Positions 1 to 9,652 of a DNA stretch of 44,651 bases are shown in pieces. The stretch lies in NCBI GenBank assembly GCA_020442915.1, contig JAGRJD010000052.1, forward strand, positions 1 through 44,651, given 5' to 3'. The position numbers and the translations under genes were made by a program. The stretch comes from Thiothrix sp. (GTDB taxonomy: Bacteria; Pseudomonadota; Gammaproteobacteria; Thiotrichales; Thiotrichaceae). The notes beneath the pieces were generated by a model, which did not search any database, was not told where the DNA came from, and saw only the letters and a program-made list of their open reading frames with translations. Numbering within the stretch: the first letter of the stretch is position 1; each line of letters begins with the position of its first letter.

Positions 1-6
1 TATGGA

Positions 7-681
7 TCAGCGTGAACAGTTACGATCGAAACGCCCTTGCTGGTCACGTGCACCGAAATAGCCCGAACCCAGCTCCCACACCAGATCCCCCCCGTGTTCC
101 AGATGGTAGTCCGACAGCCCCCCCTCCCCGGTGTCATGGTAAAAGCCGCCCTGTTTCGCACCGATATTCAGCGCCCGCACCGCATTGGCCGACAGTGCCC
201 CGAAGCTCATGGCGGAGATGTTGAGGATGGAGGCGGAATAGGGCTTTGCACACTGCTCATTGCCGACCTGCACACGCGGGCTTTGGTCCGGCTCCTTCTC
301 GGGCATGATGGAATGGCAGACCCAGTGGTATTCCGCCGCCTCGACATCGCGCTCGGTGCCAAACGGGTGGGTGTCGGTTTCACCGCGCGCGCGTGACTGG
401 ATCAGGTTGCGCGCTTCAAACGAGTAAGGCCGGCCACCAAGGTCGTCTTCCACGATATAGGTGTGCAGGTAGGGGCGCAGCTTGTAGAACAGCCAGCGGA
501 TGCGTCCTGCAACCGGAAAGTTGCGGGTAATGCTCCAGCCCCGCTGGCTCCAGTCATAAAAGCCGAGTGCCACAATGCCCAACAGCAGCAGCGCCAGCCA
601 GTACCATGCATTCGCCAAGGCGATGATGGCCAGCAGGGCTGCCGTGACAGGAAGGATGGCGCGTTTGAGCAGATCGAACAT
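7..681 (-). CDS. FMN-binding glutamate synthase-like protein, N-terminal part only
   Basis: The 224-residue reading frame starts at the ATG at 681. Two hydrophobic segments (about residues 8-45) are followed by the start of a glutamate synthase FMN-binding domain, including the stretch SILNISAMSFGALSANAVRA and the motif HDTGEGGLSDYH. Family members with this N-terminal anchor are usually about 500-550 residues, so more than half is missing. A TGA at 7-9 closes the frame right after GRFDRN. Shifting frame there reads NLFTLIH and stays open to the edge, so a 1-base indel or a sequencing error at a contig end is possible. The reaction is unknown; stand-alone proteins of this kind are annotated as glutamate-synthase-like flavoproteins. 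It is divergent from the MFS gene, with 232 bases between. Confidence 0.75.
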   Translation of the reverse strand: MFDLLKRAILPVTAALLAIIALANAWYWLALLLLGIVALGFYDWSQRGWSITRNFPVAGRIRWLFYKLRPYLHTYIVEDDLGGRPYSFEARNLIQSRARGETDTHPFGTERDVEAAEYHWVCHSIMPEKEPDQSPRVQVGNEQCAKPYSASILNISAMSFGALSANAVRALNIGAKQGGFYHDTGEGGLSDYHLEHGGDLVWELGSGYFGARDQQGRFDRNCSR

Positions 682-913
682 AAGGGCCTCTGTGCCTTGT
701 CTGAGTGGTGTGCCGGATGTGGTGACTGGCGCATTAACGCCCGAAGCGATGGGTACTATAGTCATGCCGGTACGGGATGTCGAGCTTCCGCCTCCCTTCC
801 GCAGGTGCCGATCCGCAAGGCAGCAACAGCGCGGCTGCGGTATGATGGCGGCTGCCAATGTCCATGGTGTTTTACCCTCGGCGGCGCACGGCGCCGGAAG
901 GAACTGACAAACA

Positions 914-2863
914 ATGCCCTCATCCTCATCCCCACTCGGGGAAATCCGGCTGGTCTTCGGTGCCCTGCTGCTGGTGATGCTGCTGTCCGCCCTTGACCAG
1001 ACCATCGTCTCGACCGCGCTGCCCACCATCGTGGGCGAACTCGGCGGGCTGGACCACCTGTCTTGGATCGTCACCGCCTACATGCTCGCCACAACCATCG
1101 TGACGCCGATCTACGGCAAGCTCGGTGATTTGTTCGGGCACAAGGTGACACTGCAGGCTGCCATCATCCTGTTTCTGGCCGGCTCCATGCTGTGCGGCCT
1201 CAGCCAGAGCATGGGCGAACTGATCGCCTTCCGCGCCCTGCAGGGCCTTGGTGGTGGCGGGCTGATGGTCACATCGATGGCCGCAGTAGGCGACATCATC
1301 AGTCCGCGTGAGCGCGGGCGCTATCAGGGCTATTTCGGCGCGGTATTCGGGCTTGCGACCGTGCTCGGGCCCCTGATCGGCGGCCTGTTCGTCGAGCACC
1401 TGAGCTGGCGCTGGATTTTTTACGTCAACCTGCCCCTAGGCCTGCTGGCGCTGGGTGTGATCGGTTTTGTGTTCCACTCGCCTGCCGAACGGCACAGGCC
1501 AGCCATTGATTATGCCGGTGCAGGCCTGCTGGCGCTGACCCTGACCGGGCTGGTGCTGTGCACAAGCCTGGGCGGGCATGCACTGCCCTGGGGGGCGCCC
1601 GAACTGATCGGGCTGGGCATCCTGACGCTGGCAGCCCTGCTGGGCTTTGTGCAGGTCGAGCGGCATACGCCCGAACCGGTATTGCCGCTGGGGCTGTTCC
1701 ATAACCGCACCTTCGTCGTATCGGCGGCAGTGGGGGCAATCGTCGGTTTCGCCATGTTCGGTGCCATCACCTACATGCCAGTCTATCTGCAGGTGGTGGA
1801 CGGTATGAATCCCGCCGATGCCGGCATGGCACTGACACCGATGATGGCCGGTCTGCTGCTGACCTCGATCAGCAGCGGCCAGATCATCAGCCGCACCGGG
1901 CATTACCGGATTTTCCCGATTATCGGTACGCTGATCATGAGCGTGGGGTTGTTGCTGCTGTCACGGCTGGATACGGCCTCCAGTGTCTGGTGGGCCTCGG
2001 GGGGCATGCTGGTGCTGGGACTGGGGCTCGGGATGGTGATGCAGGTACTGATACTGGCGGTACAGAATTCGGTCGATTACCGTTATCTGGGTGTGGCCAC
2101 TTCAAGCGCAACGCTGTTCCGCTCCATTGGCGGCTTGCTGGGTGTGGCGGCCTCCGGTGCGCTGTTTTCAGCCGAGCTGGCACAGCAACTGACAGCACAT
2201 CTGCCCACCGGTGCACAGGTTGTGACCGCTCCTGCGGACATTGCCGCCCTGCCGGAGGCAACACGCAGCATTTATCAGGACGCCTACAGTACAGCCCTGC
2301 ACCCGGTGTTTCTGGCGGCGGCGGTGATCGCCCTGCTGAGTTTTACGCTGACCTGGCTGCTGCGCGAAACACCACTGCGGGAAAGTGCACGCAGCGATGA
2401 TCTGGGCAACAGTTTTGCCATGCCGCGCGAGGCCGATTCGCTGGAGGAGCTCGCGGTCATCATCGAGCAGGTGACCCGGCATGAAAACCGCTGGGAGGCG
2501 ATCCAGCGCATTGCAAAAGGGCTGGAGCTGGAACTGGAACTGGATGAAATCTGGCTGCTGATCCAGCTGTCACGGCACCCAAACACCGCCCTGACTGCGC
2601 CGGCGCTGAAGGTGTCGCAGGCGCAACTGGACAAGGTCGCGGTGCAGCTGGCCACCCGTGGATTTGCCAGGTACTCAGGCGACGGGCTGGTGATGACGGC
2701 GGCGGGGAATGCGGCCTCCAGTGACATGGTGACACGCTACCGGGCACGGCTGGCGGAAATTCTCCAGCGCTGGTCGCCGGAAGCGCATGCGGAGGCACGG
2801 GCGATGCTGAGCGATTTTGCGCGCCAGCTGGTGGCCGAGCTGCCAGCGCCACATGGCAGGTGA
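914..2863 (+). CDS. DHA2-type MFS drug exporter with extra C-terminal cytoplasmic domain
   Basis: A 649-residue inner-membrane proton/drug antiporter of the EmrB/QacA (14-TM) family. The N-terminus carries [17 protein letters not shown] (TM1 signature). A motif A-like loop [10 protein letters not shown] follows TM2, and the antiporter motif C region reads LGPLIGGLF. Hydrophobic segments continue to about residue 490. The last 150 or so residues are soluble: a Glu/Leu-rich helix, then a segment resembling a small winged-helix domain ([13 protein letters not shown], then [19 protein letters not shown]). DHA2 exporters normally end near 500-520 residues, so this tail is an addition. GGAAGGAA at 895-902 precedes the ATG. 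Substrate unknown. No linked regulator or membrane fusion protein is present. Confidence 0.9.
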   Translation: MPSSSSPLGEIRLVFGALLLVMLLSALDQTIVSTALPTIVGELGGLDHLSWIVTAYMLATTIVTPIYGKLGDLFGHKVTLQAAIILFLAGSMLCGLSQSMGELIAFRALQGLGGGGLMVTSMAAVGDIISPRERGRYQGYFGAVFGLATVLGPLIGGLFVEHLSWRWIFYVNLPLGLLALGVIGFVFHSPAERHRPAIDYAGAGLLALTLTGLVLCTSLGGHALPWGAPELIGLGILTLAALLGFVQVERHTPEPVLPLGLFHNRTFVVSAAVGAIVGFAMFGAITYMPVYLQVVDGMNPADAGMALTPMMAGLLLTSISSGQIISRTGHYRIFPIIGTLIMSVGLLLLSRLDTASSVWWASGGMLVLGLGLGMVMQVLILAVQNSVDYRYLGVATSSATLFRSIGGLLGVAASGALFSAELAQQLTAHLPTGAQVVTAPADIAALPEATRSIYQDAYSTALHPVFLAAAVIALLSFTLTWLLRETPLRESARSDDLGNSFAMPREADSLEELAVIIEQVTRHENRWEAIQRIAKGLELELELDEIWLLIQLSRHPNTALTAPALKVSQAQLDKVAVQLATRGFARYSGDGLVMTAAGNAASSDMVTRYRARLAEILQRWSPEAHAEARAMLSDFARQLVAELPAPHGR

Positions 2864-2884
2864 AAAAACCTGAAAACTTTTACA

Positions 2885-4621
2885 TTACAACACCCAAACC
2901 ACCTTGAGCTGCAGGCTGCGCTGTCCCCTGAATTCGTTCACATCCAGCTGATAGACCAGCTGTACCCGCTGCCCCACAGCCGGCCAGCGCTCAAGGTCGG
3001 CAAAAAAATGAATCGCATTCACCGGTGCCATCGGCAGCCCATCGGCGAAGACCGGCTTCAGCTCCGCCTTCAGGTGCAGCGCCTTCAGCACCCGCTGGCT
3101 CACGATCTCGAACTCGCCCATGAACTGCGGCTCCGGAAACCACTGCCCCCAGGGAGCCAGCAGGCGCAGGGTCTGTGCACTTTCCAGGCAGAACTCCGCC
3201 GGCTCCAGCTCACCATCGGTATAGATCACCTCGTGAAAGGTATCGGCCCGGACATGACGCGCCACCACTGTGGTCATCACCTCGGCGAACTCGTCCAGGC
3301 GCGCTTCTTTCAGGGTCAGCCCCGCCGCCATGGCATGGCCACCGAAACGCAGGATCAGTCCCGGACAGCTGGAGGCCACTTCATCAATCAGGTCACGGAT
3401 ATGCAGCCCGGTAATGGAACGGGCAGACCCCTTGACAATCCCGCCCTCACTGCTGGCAAAGCTGATCACCGGACGGTAATAACGCTCCCGGACCCTGGCC
3501 GCCAGAATACCGATCACGCCTTCATGCCAGTCAGGCTGATGCAGAATCATGATCGGAGGCAGCACGGACCGGGGCTGCTCAAACACCACCGCCTGGATAA
3601 TGGCTTCGGCTTCCTGTTTCATCTCCGCCTCAATGCGCTTGCGCTCGCCATTGAGCCGGTCCAGCGCCTGTGCCAGCCTGCGCGCCTCCTGCTCATCATC
3701 CGTGAGCAGGCAGCGAATGCCGATCGACATGTCATCCAGCCGCCCGGCAGCATTCAGGCGCGGCCCGCAGTGAAAGCCCAGATCACTGCTGACCACCTGT
3801 CCCGGAGACCGTCCGGCCACCTGCAGCAATGCACGGATGCCCGGCTGAGCGGCCCCGGCCCGCATCCGGCGCAGCCCCTGCTCCACCAGAATGCGGTTAT
3901 TGCCATCCAGCGGCACCACATCCGCCACTGTCCCGAGTGCCACCAGGTCCAGCAGCTGTGTCAGGTTCGGCTCCGCCCGGCCCCGACGGGCAAAATACCC
4001 ACGCTCCGTCAGCGCTTTCTTCAGTGCCAGCATCAGGTAAAACACCACGCCCACCCCGGCCAGCGCCTTGGAGGGAAAGCCATCACCGCGCAGGTTGGGA
4101 TTCACCATGACATCACAAGCCGGCAACTGCTCACCCGGCAGGTGATGATCCGTGATCAGGGTCCGGTAGCCCAGCGCCCGTGCGGCTTCCACGCCCTCGA
4201 TGCTCGATACCCCGTTATCCACGGTCATCAGCAGCCAGGGAGACACCGCCTGTGCCAGTTCCACAATGGCGGGGGTCAGTCCGTAACCGTATTTGAACCG
4301 GTCCGGTACCAGAAAATCGACCGCCGCATGCCCCATCAGCTGCAGGGCACGTAATGCCAGTGCGGTTGCCGTGGCACCATCGGCATCGTAATCACCCACC
4401 ACCAGAATGCGCCTGCCGCCTTCTACCGCCTCGGCCAGCAGGGCAGCTCCCTCGTTCACCCCCCCGAGCGTCTGCACCGCATGCAGCTGGCGCAGGTTGA
4501 AGGTCAGCTCCTCAGCCTGATCAATCCCGCGCCCGGCCAGCACCCGCCGGGCCAGTGGAGACAGATGCGGGCTGGTATCGGAAAGAATGTTGCCGGAACG
4601 GGGTCGGGTTTGTATCTGCAT
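2885..4621 (-). CDS. recJ: Single-stranded-DNA-specific exonuclease RecJ
   Basis: A 578-residue 5'-3' single-strand DNA exonuclease of recombination and mismatch repair, from the DHH phosphoesterase superfamily. Visible motifs are VGDYDADGATA (motif I), the DHH triad in LITDHHLPGEQLP, DLVALGTVADVVPL, and a DHHA1-type nucleic-acid region with GGHAMAAGLTL. Length fits the family (about 570-580). The ATG at 4621 is preferred; an in-frame GTG at 4630 would add three residues. It is convergent with the MFS gene (21 bases apart) and divergent from the TRAP operon. Confidence 0.95.
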   Translation of the reverse strand: MQIQTRPRSGNILSDTSPHLSPLARRVLAGRGIDQAEELTFNLRQLHAVQTLGGVNEGAALLAEAVEGGRRILVVGDYDADGATATALALRALQLMGHAAVDFLVPDRFKYGYGLTPAIVELAQAVSPWLLMTVDNGVSSIEGVEAARALGYRTLITDHHLPGEQLPACDVMVNPNLRGDGFPSKALAGVGVVFYLMLALKKALTERGYFARRGRAEPNLTQLLDLVALGTVADVVPLDGNNRILVEQGLRRMRAGAAQPGIRALLQVAGRSPGQVVSSDLGFHCGPRLNAAGRLDDMSIGIRCLLTDDEQEARRLAQALDRLNGERKRIEAEMKQEAEAIIQAVVFEQPRSVLPPIMILHQPDWHEGVIGILAARVRERYYRPVISFASSEGGIVKGSARSITGLHIRDLIDEVASSCPGLILRFGGHAMAAGLTLKEARLDEFAEVMTTVVARHVRADTFHEVIYTDGELEPAEFCLESAQTLRLLAPWGQWFPEPQFMGEFEIVSQRVLKALHLKAELKPVFADGLPMAPVNAIHFFADLERWPAVGQRVQLVYQLDVNEFRGQRSLQLKVVWVL

Positions 4622-4695
4622 GAACGCCACATTGGATAATCAGAAAAACAGCGCGGGAAAAACCGCAGGGGCCGATGGCAGCAGTGCGGTTGCAC

Positions 4696-4724
4696 TTTAC
4701 GCTGCCGAATCAGCAGAGTATAAC
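4696..4724 (+). promoter_or_regulatory. Candidate sigma70 promoter for the TRAP operon
   Basis: TTTACG at 4696-4701 (4 of 6 to the -35 consensus) and TATAAC at 4719-4724 (5 of 6 to the -10) are separated by 17 bases. They lie about 110 bases upstream of the dctP-like start in the recJ/dctP divergent region. Found by eye only. Confidence 0.4.
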
Positions 4725-4836
4725 AAACCGGGAGAGAGGTTTTTCCAACAACCCGCGATATTTCCGGCCTGCGCAAGGGGATGCCATCCGGCCTGTTTCC
4801 ATGCGCGCATTCATCACCTATCGAGGAGAGACAACC

Positions 4837-5982
4837 ATGAAAAACGACAGCCCCGCCACAACCTCAGCCGCCACAGACCCGGGTGCCTCCCGCCGCCGCT
4901 TCATCCGGACCGCTGCACTCGCCGGTGGCGCCGCCATGCTCGGTGCTCCCCATATCCGCAATGCCGAAGCCGCCGAGGGCCAGACCTGGAAAATCCAGAC
5001 CACCTGGGATGCCGGGACTACCGGTTACACCCTGTTTGAGGAATGGTGCAACGGCTTTCAGGAAGTCAGCGGGGGAGAGCTGACCCTGAAACCCTTCCCC
5101 GCCAAGGCGGTCGCCGCCGACAACAATGCCCTGTTTGAAGCGGTCAAGACCGGCGTGCTGCAGGCCATGAACCCGTTCACCCTGTACTGGGCCGGCAAGA
5201 TTCCCGCCACGGTCTTCCTGTCCTCCTATCCGGTCGGCCCGGACCAGCCTGCGCAATGGGACACCCTGTTCTATGGCCTCGGCATGCTGGAAATGGCACG
5301 GGAAATCTTCGCCAAACAGGGCATGCACTATGTCGGCCCGATCCAGCACGATGCCAATATCATCCACTCCAAAAAGCCGGTCACCAGCCTCGCGGACTTC
5401 AACGGCCTGAAACTGCGTGTGCCCGGCGGCATGGTATCCGAAGTTTTTCAGGCCTTCGGAGCCAGCACGGTCGCCATGCCCGGCTCCGACATTTTCCCGG
5501 CTCTGGAAAAAGGCACGATTGATGCCGCCGATTACGTGGGGCCGGCGGTCAACTGGGACCTCGGTTTCGGACAGGTCACCCAGTACATCCTGTTCGGCCC
5601 CCCCGGCATGATGTCGCTGTACCAGCCGGTCGACCTCATGGACCTGACCGTCAACATGGGAGCCTGGAAACGCCTGTCACCCAAGCTGCAGCAGTTTGTG
5701 GAAGAGCAGGTCAAGGCCTACTCCATCAAGCATTATGTCACCATCCAGCGCAAAAACATTGAGGCCCTGCACAAGTTCAAGGAAGCCGGCAGCGAAGTCA
5801 GCCGCCTGTCCTGGGATGATGTGGCCGAGTTCCGGCGCAAGGCGGTACCAATCTGGTTCAACTGGGCCCGGAAGGATGAGGATGCCAAGCGCGTGTTCAG
5901 GCTCCAGCTGGATTACATGATGAGTGATCTGCTGGGCTATGTGACCGCCAAAGACCTTGAAGGCCAGTCACTGGATGGATGA
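4837..5982 (+). CDS. dctP: TRAP transporter solute-binding protein (DctP family), Tat-exported
   Basis: A 381-residue periplasmic binding protein of a tripartite ATP-independent transporter. The N-terminus has a twin-arginine motif, SRRRFIRTAALAGGAAML, and ends in NAEAAE, so export is probably by Tat and may occur folded. The core has the DctP pattern: GLKLRVPGG (this arginine normally binds the substrate carboxylate) and PALEKGTIDAADYVGP, which resembles the 2-oxoacid-binding TakP clade. The substrate is therefore likely an organic acid, but which one is not shown. The ATG at 4837 follows GAGGAG at 4823-4828. Longer in-frame starts upstream would place the Tat signal internally and are rejected. 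First gene of a dctP-Q-M operon. Confidence 0.92.
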   Translation: MKNDSPATTSAATDPGASRRRFIRTAALAGGAAMLGAPHIRNAEAAEGQTWKIQTTWDAGTTGYTLFEEWCNGFQEVSGGELTLKPFPAKAVAADNNALFEAVKTGVLQAMNPFTLYWAGKIPATVFLSSYPVGPDQPAQWDTLFYGLGMLEMAREIFAKQGMHYVGPIQHDANIIHSKKPVTSLADFNGLKLRVPGGMVSEVFQAFGASTVAMPGSDIFPALEKGTIDAADYVGPAVNWDLGFGQVTQYILFGPPGMMSLYQPVDLMDLTVNMGAWKRLSPKLQQFVEEQVKAYSIKHYVTIQRKNIEALHKFKEAGSEVSRLSWDDVAEFRRKAVPIWFNWARKDEDAKRVFRLQLDYMMSDLLGYVTAKDLEGQSLDG

Positions 5983-6077
5983 CACAGCGGCCCGGACCCG
6001 GTACCCAGGCGGTGGGGACAGGCTGCGCGGCCCAGCCTCCACCGTGTCCCCGTAACTCCCCCGACAAGGACCCGCTC

Positions 6078-6758
6078 ATGAATGCGTTGCAAGGTTTCGG
6101 TTTTGTGCTCCCGCACTGGCTTTACTGGGGCTGGCTTGCGGTTATGCCCCTGATCCTGATGGTACTGACCGGCGGCACCCGTCAGGCAGCCAGTGCCGGT
6201 GACGAGCTGCCGCCCGGTGCCAATGAGACGACACCCCTGTCTCATGAGGGCAATGCCTTCACTCGCGCCATCGACTGGCTCAGCAATGCCTCCGGCATTT
6301 TTGTGGCGTTCTGGACCATCAATGCCGTGGTGTTCTATTTCTACGAAGTCATCATGCGCTATTTTTTCAATATGCCCACCATCTGGGTGCACGAATCCTC
6401 CTACCTGCTGTTCGGCATGCAATACCTGCTGACCGGTGCCTTCGCCCTGCTGCATGGCGCACACGTGCGTGTCGACATTCTGTATGTCAAGCTACCAGCG
6501 CGCGGGCAGGCGGGCATGGACATCCTGACCTCGGTGATTTTTTTCGTGTTTGCCCTCGCCATGGTGTGGACTTCCTGGACCTTCATGCTCAGCTCGATCG
6601 GGATGAAGGAAGTCAGTCTGGAAACCTGGCAGATTCAGTACTGGCCGGTCAAGGTGGTCATGTTCACCGGCTCGGTGCTGATCCTGCTGGCCGGCATGGC
6701 CAAGCTGGTAAAAGACATTCTGCTGTTCCGGGACCTGGGAACAGGGGAGGCGGCATGA
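6078..6758 (+). CDS. dctQ: TRAP transporter small permease subunit (DctQ)
   Basis: A 226-residue integral membrane protein with an N-terminal hydrophobic segment and then the four-helix DctQ core. The core is seen in VFYFYEVIMRYFFNMPTIWV, SSYLLFGMQYLLTGAFALLHGAHVRVDILY and the last helix, VVMFTGSVLILLAGMAKLV. The family pairs with the large subunit to carry sodium-driven uptake of the bound solute. The ATG at 6078 has AAGGA at 6066-6070. An in-frame ATG overlapping the dctP stop (5979) would add a poorly conserved Pro/Gly-rich leader and is less likely. Overlaps dctM by 4 bases. Confidence 0.9.
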   Translation: MNALQGFGFVLPHWLYWGWLAVMPLILMVLTGGTRQAASAGDELPPGANETTPLSHEGNAFTRAIDWLSNASGIFVAFWTINAVVFYFYEVIMRYFFNMPTIWVHESSYLLFGMQYLLTGAFALLHGAHVRVDILYVKLPARGQAGMDILTSVIFFVFALAMVWTSWTFMLSSIGMKEVSLETWQIQYWPVKVVMFTGSVLILLAGMAKLVKDILLFRDLGTGEAA

Positions 6759-8293
6759 ATACGGCAGTACCATCGCGCGCTGCGGCCACACGACTCTGGG
6801 GTACGCTCTGGACCTGGATCATGATCACGGTCTCCGCCGGCCTTGCCTTCGTGGTACTGGTGGAGGTGATCAACATCACCTTTTACGATCCCTACGGTGA
6901 TGATTACTTCCTGTTCCGCACTGCCGGCAGTCTGGCCAATGTCGATATTGCCGACCTGACCTGGATCATGTTCGGCTCACTGCTGGTGGTCCTGCTCATG
7001 GGGCTGCCGCTGGCATTTGTGACCGGAGGGCTGGGGGTGGTGTTCATCTACCTGATCGGCGACCAGAACATGCTCAACATCATTCCGGGCCGCATCTTCC
7101 CGATGATGACCAACCCCGATCTGGCGGCGATCCCGTTGTTCATCTTCATGGCATCCATGCTGGAGCGCGCCGGACTGATCGAAGAAATGTTCGATGTGGT
7201 CTACAAGTGGATGGGAGGGCTCAATGGCGGTCTGGCAGCAGCCACCATCCTGGCTTCCACCCTTCTGGCGGCCATGGTCGGCGTGATCGGGGCAGCCGTC
7301 GTGACCATGGGCATCATCGCCCTGCCCGCCATGCTCAAGCGCAAGTATGATCACCAGATTGCTCTGGGCTCCATCATGGCCGGTGGTACACTCGGCATCC
7401 TGATTCCGCCCTCGATTCTGGCCATCCTGTATGCCGTCGTGGCACAGCAGTCGGTGGGCGAGCTGTATCTGGGTTCCATTGTTCCCGGCCTGCTGCTGTC
7501 CGGCATGTACATCGCTTATGTGCTGTTCCGCTCCTGGCAGAATCCCGCGATGGGACCGGCGATTGCCGTCGAGGAGCGCGCCGGCTTCAGCGAGAAGCTC
7601 ACCATGCTGCGCAACCTGATCGCCCCCCTGTTGCTGGTGTTTCTGGTGCTGGGGCTGCTGTTTGCCGGGGTGGCGACACCGGTGGAAGCCGCCGGCATCG
7701 GCTCTTTCGGGGCGATTGTCGTGGCACTGCTGCACCGGCGCTTTTCCCTGCAGGCCCTGCGCGAAGCCTCCATTTCCACTGCCAAGGCCTCGGCCATGGT
7801 GCTGTGGATCATCTTCGGTGCCTCCATTTTTGTCGGCTTCTACATCCTGCAGGGCGGGCAAGCCTTCATCACGGAAATGCTGCTCGGTACCGGCCTGTCC
7901 GCTTACGGCATCCTGCTCCTGATGATGGTACTGCTGGTGATTCTCGGCATGTTTCTGGACTGGGTCGGCATCCTGCTGCTGGCGGTCCCCATTTTTGTTC
8001 CCATCATCAAAAGCCTGACCTTCGACGGCCTGCTGGGACTGCCCGCGGTACCGGGCGACAAGGTGGCACTGTGGTTCGGGGTACTGTATCTGGTCAACAT
8101 GCAGATGTCTTTCATCAGCCCGCCATTCGGCTACGCCCTGTTTTACCTGCGCGGCGTGTGCCCGCCGGAAATCAGCATGGCCACCATTTTCCGCTCCTCG
8201 CTGGTCTTCCTGCTGCTGCAGACGCTGGGGCTGGCCCTGTGTATCCTGCTGCCGGGGCTGATCACCTTCCTGCCATCCCTGGCCTACGGCTGA
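6755..8293 (+). CDS. dctM: TRAP transporter large permease subunit (DctM)
   Basis: A 512-residue polytopic membrane protein, the transport channel of the TRAP system. Typical DctM stretches are IPLFIFMASMLERAGL, LAAMVGVIGAAVVTMGIIALP, AGGTLGILIPPSILAILYAV and FVPIIKSLTFDGLLG. This subunit is somewhat longer than the usual 425-430 residues because of an extra N-terminal region before the core, as is typical of the mannitol/2-oxoacid-type branch. The start overlaps the dctQ stop (ATGA), so translation is probably coupled. A long inverted repeat follows the stop. Confidence 0.93.
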   Translation: MNTAVPSRAAATRLWGTLWTWIMITVSAGLAFVVLVEVINITFYDPYGDDYFLFRTAGSLANVDIADLTWIMFGSLLVVLLMGLPLAFVTGGLGVVFIYLIGDQNMLNIIPGRIFPMMTNPDLAAIPLFIFMASMLERAGLIEEMFDVVYKWMGGLNGGLAAATILASTLLAAMVGVIGAAVVTMGIIALPAMLKRKYDHQIALGSIMAGGTLGILIPPSILAILYAVVAQQSVGELYLGSIVPGLLLSGMYIAYVLFRSWQNPAMGPAIAVEERAGFSEKLTMLRNLIAPLLLVFLVLGLLFAGVATPVEAAGIGSFGAIVVALLHRRFSLQALREASISTAKASAMVLWIIFGASIFVGFYILQGGQAFITEMLLGTGLSAYGILLLMMVLLVILGMFLDWVGILLLAVPIFVPIIKSLTFDGLLGLPAVPGDKVALWFGVLYLVNMQMSFISPPFGYALFYLRGVCPPEISMATIFRSSLVFLLLQTLGLALCILLPGLITFLPSLAYG

Positions 8294-8308
8294 TCCGGAC
8301 TAGCGTCC

Positions 8309-8351
8309 ACCTGCGGGTGGGGAAGGCCCCCTCCCTTCCCCACCCGCAGGT
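8309..8351 (+). terminator. 18-bp perfect inverted repeat after dctM, probable terminator
   Basis: Arms at 8309-8326 and 8334-8351 are perfectly complementary (18 bp), with a 7-base pyrimidine loop. The hairpin starts 15 bases after the dctM stop. The nearest T tract (8369-8374) is about 18 bases beyond the stem, so this is not a textbook intrinsic terminator. It could also act as a 3' mRNA-stabilising element. Confidence 0.55.
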
Positions 8352-8485
8352 CGCCGGACAGATGGGCCATTTTTTCATACGAGCAACCGGCTGCCTGTTT
8401 ATACTGTACAAGCCCCTGAACTGTGCTAGCATTTATCAAAAATAATTATGTTCAAATAACAGAAAGTGTTGTGCCGGTCACATTA

Positions 8486-9640
8486 ATGAACCGAAAAAAT
8501 ACCGCCACAGACCCGATTCACAACCCCCTTGACCGTTTTCAGCCTGCACTCATCATACTGGGCATTGTGCTCGGGCATACGATTGTGGCACTGCTGATCA
8601 GTACCCGCCTGGTCAGGGAAAGCTGGTGGCAGTTTTTCAGCAGCATCCTGTTGTGCACCATCCTGCTGGGCGGCATGACCTGGCTCTTCCATCAGGGCAA
8701 ACGCGTCTGGCCTGCCTGGGATCAGGAGTTTGTCCACATCCCGGTCCTGATCATGTCCACCCTCATGATCTACTGGCTTTATCTGCTGCCTGAAATCCGT
8801 GAGGGTGTACTGCTGACCTGGCTTGGGCTGTATCCCTGCCTGCACGGGCGCATCACCCTGCGCCAGTGCATGTTTTATTCAGGCAACATCATCGCCGTTT
8901 ACCTGTGGTTCTGCGCGCCGTCCTGGACGGGTGACCAGGCCCGCTTTACCGCCAGTATCGCCTTTGCCCTGAGTGCCCTGGCACTGTGTTTTTATCTGGG
9001 ACTGATCTCACTGCAGGAGCGGGAAAGAGACCGGAAGGCCCTGATCGCCGAGCAGCGATTGACAAGCATACAGAAACAGCTGGAACATATTTCCGAGCAT
9101 GATGCACTCACCGGACTGCTGAACCGGCGCGGACTGTCCGTGCGCTATCGCCCCCGGTATGAAAGTATCGCCCTGCTGGTAGTGGATATTGATCATTTCA
9201 AGCGCTACAACGACCATTACGGCCACCTGCAGGGCGACCACTGCCTGAAGCAGGTTGCACAAATACTGCAGGCCACAACCCGCGAACTGGGTTACACCTC
9301 CCGTTACGGGGGTGAGGAATTCGTGATCCTGGTTTACGATTTTCACCCGCATCAGGTCATCCATCTGGCACGTCAGTGCTGTGATGCCGTGCGTCAGGCC
9401 CGGATCCCGCACCCGACCTCGGGGGTTGCCGGCGTGATCACCATCAGCCTGGGCGGCTGGCATGAGCTGCGCCAGCAGATAACACTGGAATACCTGTGGG
9501 GCCAGGCTGACAAAGCCCTGTATCAGGCCAAACAGCAGGGCCGCAACCGCTTCAATATCGTTCTTGATGAGCAGCCCCGGACCGGAATCGCAATCCCCGG
9601 CCCGGAGCCTTGCACAGAAAAACAGAACATGCTGTCCTGA
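8486..9640 (+). CDS. Membrane-bound diguanylate cyclase (GGDEF domain)
   Basis: A 384-residue protein with about five or six hydrophobic segments in residues 18-175, a short helical linker (about 176-203), then a GGDEF domain making cyclic di-GMP from two GTP. Domain landmarks are HDALTGLLNRRGL (about 205), VVDIDHFKRYND (metal-binding Asp, about 233-243) and the active-site signature RYGGEEF (273-279). The usual inhibitory RxxD site just upstream reads RELG (266-269), so product inhibition through that site is probably absent. The start is uncertain: in-frame GTG codons at 8423 and 8471 are alternatives, and no strong ribosome site decides. It stands alone; its stop is 12 bases from the convergent glgP stop. 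Confidence 0.9.
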   Translation: MNRKNTATDPIHNPLDRFQPALIILGIVLGHTIVALLISTRLVRESWWQFFSSILLCTILLGGMTWLFHQGKRVWPAWDQEFVHIPVLIMSTLMIYWLYLLPEIREGVLLTWLGLYPCLHGRITLRQCMFYSGNIIAVYLWFCAPSWTGDQARFTASIAFALSALALCFYLGLISLQERERDRKALIAEQRLTSIQKQLEHISEHDALTGLLNRRGLSVRYRPRYESIALLVVDIDHFKRYNDHYGHLQGDHCLKQVAQILQATTRELGYTSRYGGEEFVILVYDFHPHQVIHLARQCCDAVRQARIPHPTSGVAGVITISLGGWHELRQQITLEYLWGQADKALYQAKQQGRNRFNIVLDEQPRTGIAIPGPEPCTEKQNMLS

Positions 9641-9652
9641 AACAGGCGGGAA

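Noticed and set aside
3008..4354. A 448-codon open frame opposite recJ
   Set aside because: Antisense shadow; low-complexity Gln/His/Arg composition, while recJ has clear motifs.
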